NCBI GenBank assembly: GCA_035536915.1
Contig: DATLNE010000040.1
Location: forward strand, 1 to 64,000
Length of the DNA: 64,000 nucleotides
Direction of reading: 5' to 3'
From: Acidimicrobiales bacterium
GTDB lineage: Bacteria > Actinomycetota > Acidimicrobiia > Acidimicrobiales > JAHWLA01
Shown: one piece after another, positions 63,894 to 64,000 of the stretch
How positions within the stretch are numbered: the first letter of the stretch is position 1
How the letters are laid out: the number at the start of each line of letters is the position of its first letter
Translations under genes and position numbers: made by a program
Notes under the pieces: model-generated
Database searches by the model: none
What the model was told of the DNA's origin: nothing
The model's input: only the letters and a program-made list of their open reading frames with translations

Positions 63894-64000
63894 GTGCGCC
63901 TGGCCGCCGCGCTGCGGGAACACGCGGGCGGTGCCGCCGAGGTGGAAGTCGACGTTCCGGCCCCTGCCACCGTCGCCGCCGTCATCGATGCCGTCGCTGC
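63894..64000 (+). CDS. moaD: MoaD/ThiS-family sulfur-carrier protein (3' truncated by window edge)
   Basis: The frame reads VRLAAALREHAGGAAEVEVD and then PAPATVAAVIDAVAA, the typical beginning of a MoaD ubiquitin-like sulfur carrier for molybdopterin synthase. GTG 63894 is used; the homologous N terminus would begin slightly earlier (LTVVVRL from 63882), where only CTG is available. The C-terminal Gly-Gly is beyond the window. Confidence 0.7.
   Translation, partial: MRLAAALREHAGGAAEVEVDVPAPATVAAVIDAVA

Overview
The window is about 64 kb of very GC-rich, densely packed bacterial DNA, almost certainly from an actinobacterium. Several F420-type enzymes (luciferase-like monooxygenases, a Ddn-type protein), a GAF-ANTAR regulator, GTG/TTG starts with 4-nt GTGA/ATGA overlaps, and apparent leaderless promoters (a TANNNT hexamer 6-9 nt before the start codon) all point there. 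The mix of SCP2-type thiolases, MaoC hydratases and acyl-CoA dehydrogenase suggests an Acidimicrobiia-like lineage, but that is an inference. No rRNA, tRNA, CRISPR array, phage or insertion sequence was seen. The left edge cuts atpD and the right edge cuts a MoaD-like gene.

Layout. 1-17.4 kb: 3' end of atpD, then lipid/acyl-CoA metabolism: an SDR / DUF35 / thiolase / MaoC operon ending in a frameshifted cyclase-like gene; luciferase-like oxidoreductase; APH-like kinase; split-barrel flavoprotein; aldehyde dehydrogenase; a branched-chain-type (Liv/HAAT) ABC importer whose two permeases and one ATPase are a single polypeptide; then a second MaoC pair, thiolase and SDR. A recurring GTTA-N8-TWAC palindrome lies in front of several of these units. 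17.3-36.5 kb: an accessory carbohydrate-acid regulon. It holds a GH94-like protein, a 2-oxoacid dehydrogenase E1 alpha/beta pair without E2/E3, two enolase-superfamily dehydratases, SDRs, a DUF4432 sugar-binding-fold protein, a LacI regulator, and an importer made of a lipoprotein binding protein, a major facilitator (MFS) domain fused to a LivF ATPase, and a LivH-LivM-LivG fusion with a zinc-finger-like tail. GAAACGTTTC-type operators stand before each unit. This is the most novel system in the window.

36.6-48.6 kb: crotonase, secreted protein, an RsbQ/RsbP-like stress-signalling pair, an ABC exporter with a NarL-type two-component system (both marked by the same 7-2-7 palindrome), GAF-ANTAR protein, thioesterase, SpoU methyltransferase and FKBP. 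48.6-64 kb: F420 enzyme, DUF983, divergent valS/cysS, cold-shock gene with a strong terminator, a membrane-anchored sigma/anti-sigma fusion, MFS exporter, acyl-CoA dehydrogenase, pyruvate kinase with K+-independent signature residues, a Doc-type toxin-antitoxin pair, a manganese (yybP-ykoY) riboswitch controlling a TerC-family exporter, a Ddn-like protein, a BNR-repeat protein and moaD.

Two families of long perfect palindromes (outer boxes CGTTCTGGT/ACCAGAACG and GAGTACATG/CATGTACTC, with different inner stems) occur twice each. One member of each family lies in frame inside a protein-coding gene, reminiscent of the Rickettsia palindromic elements.
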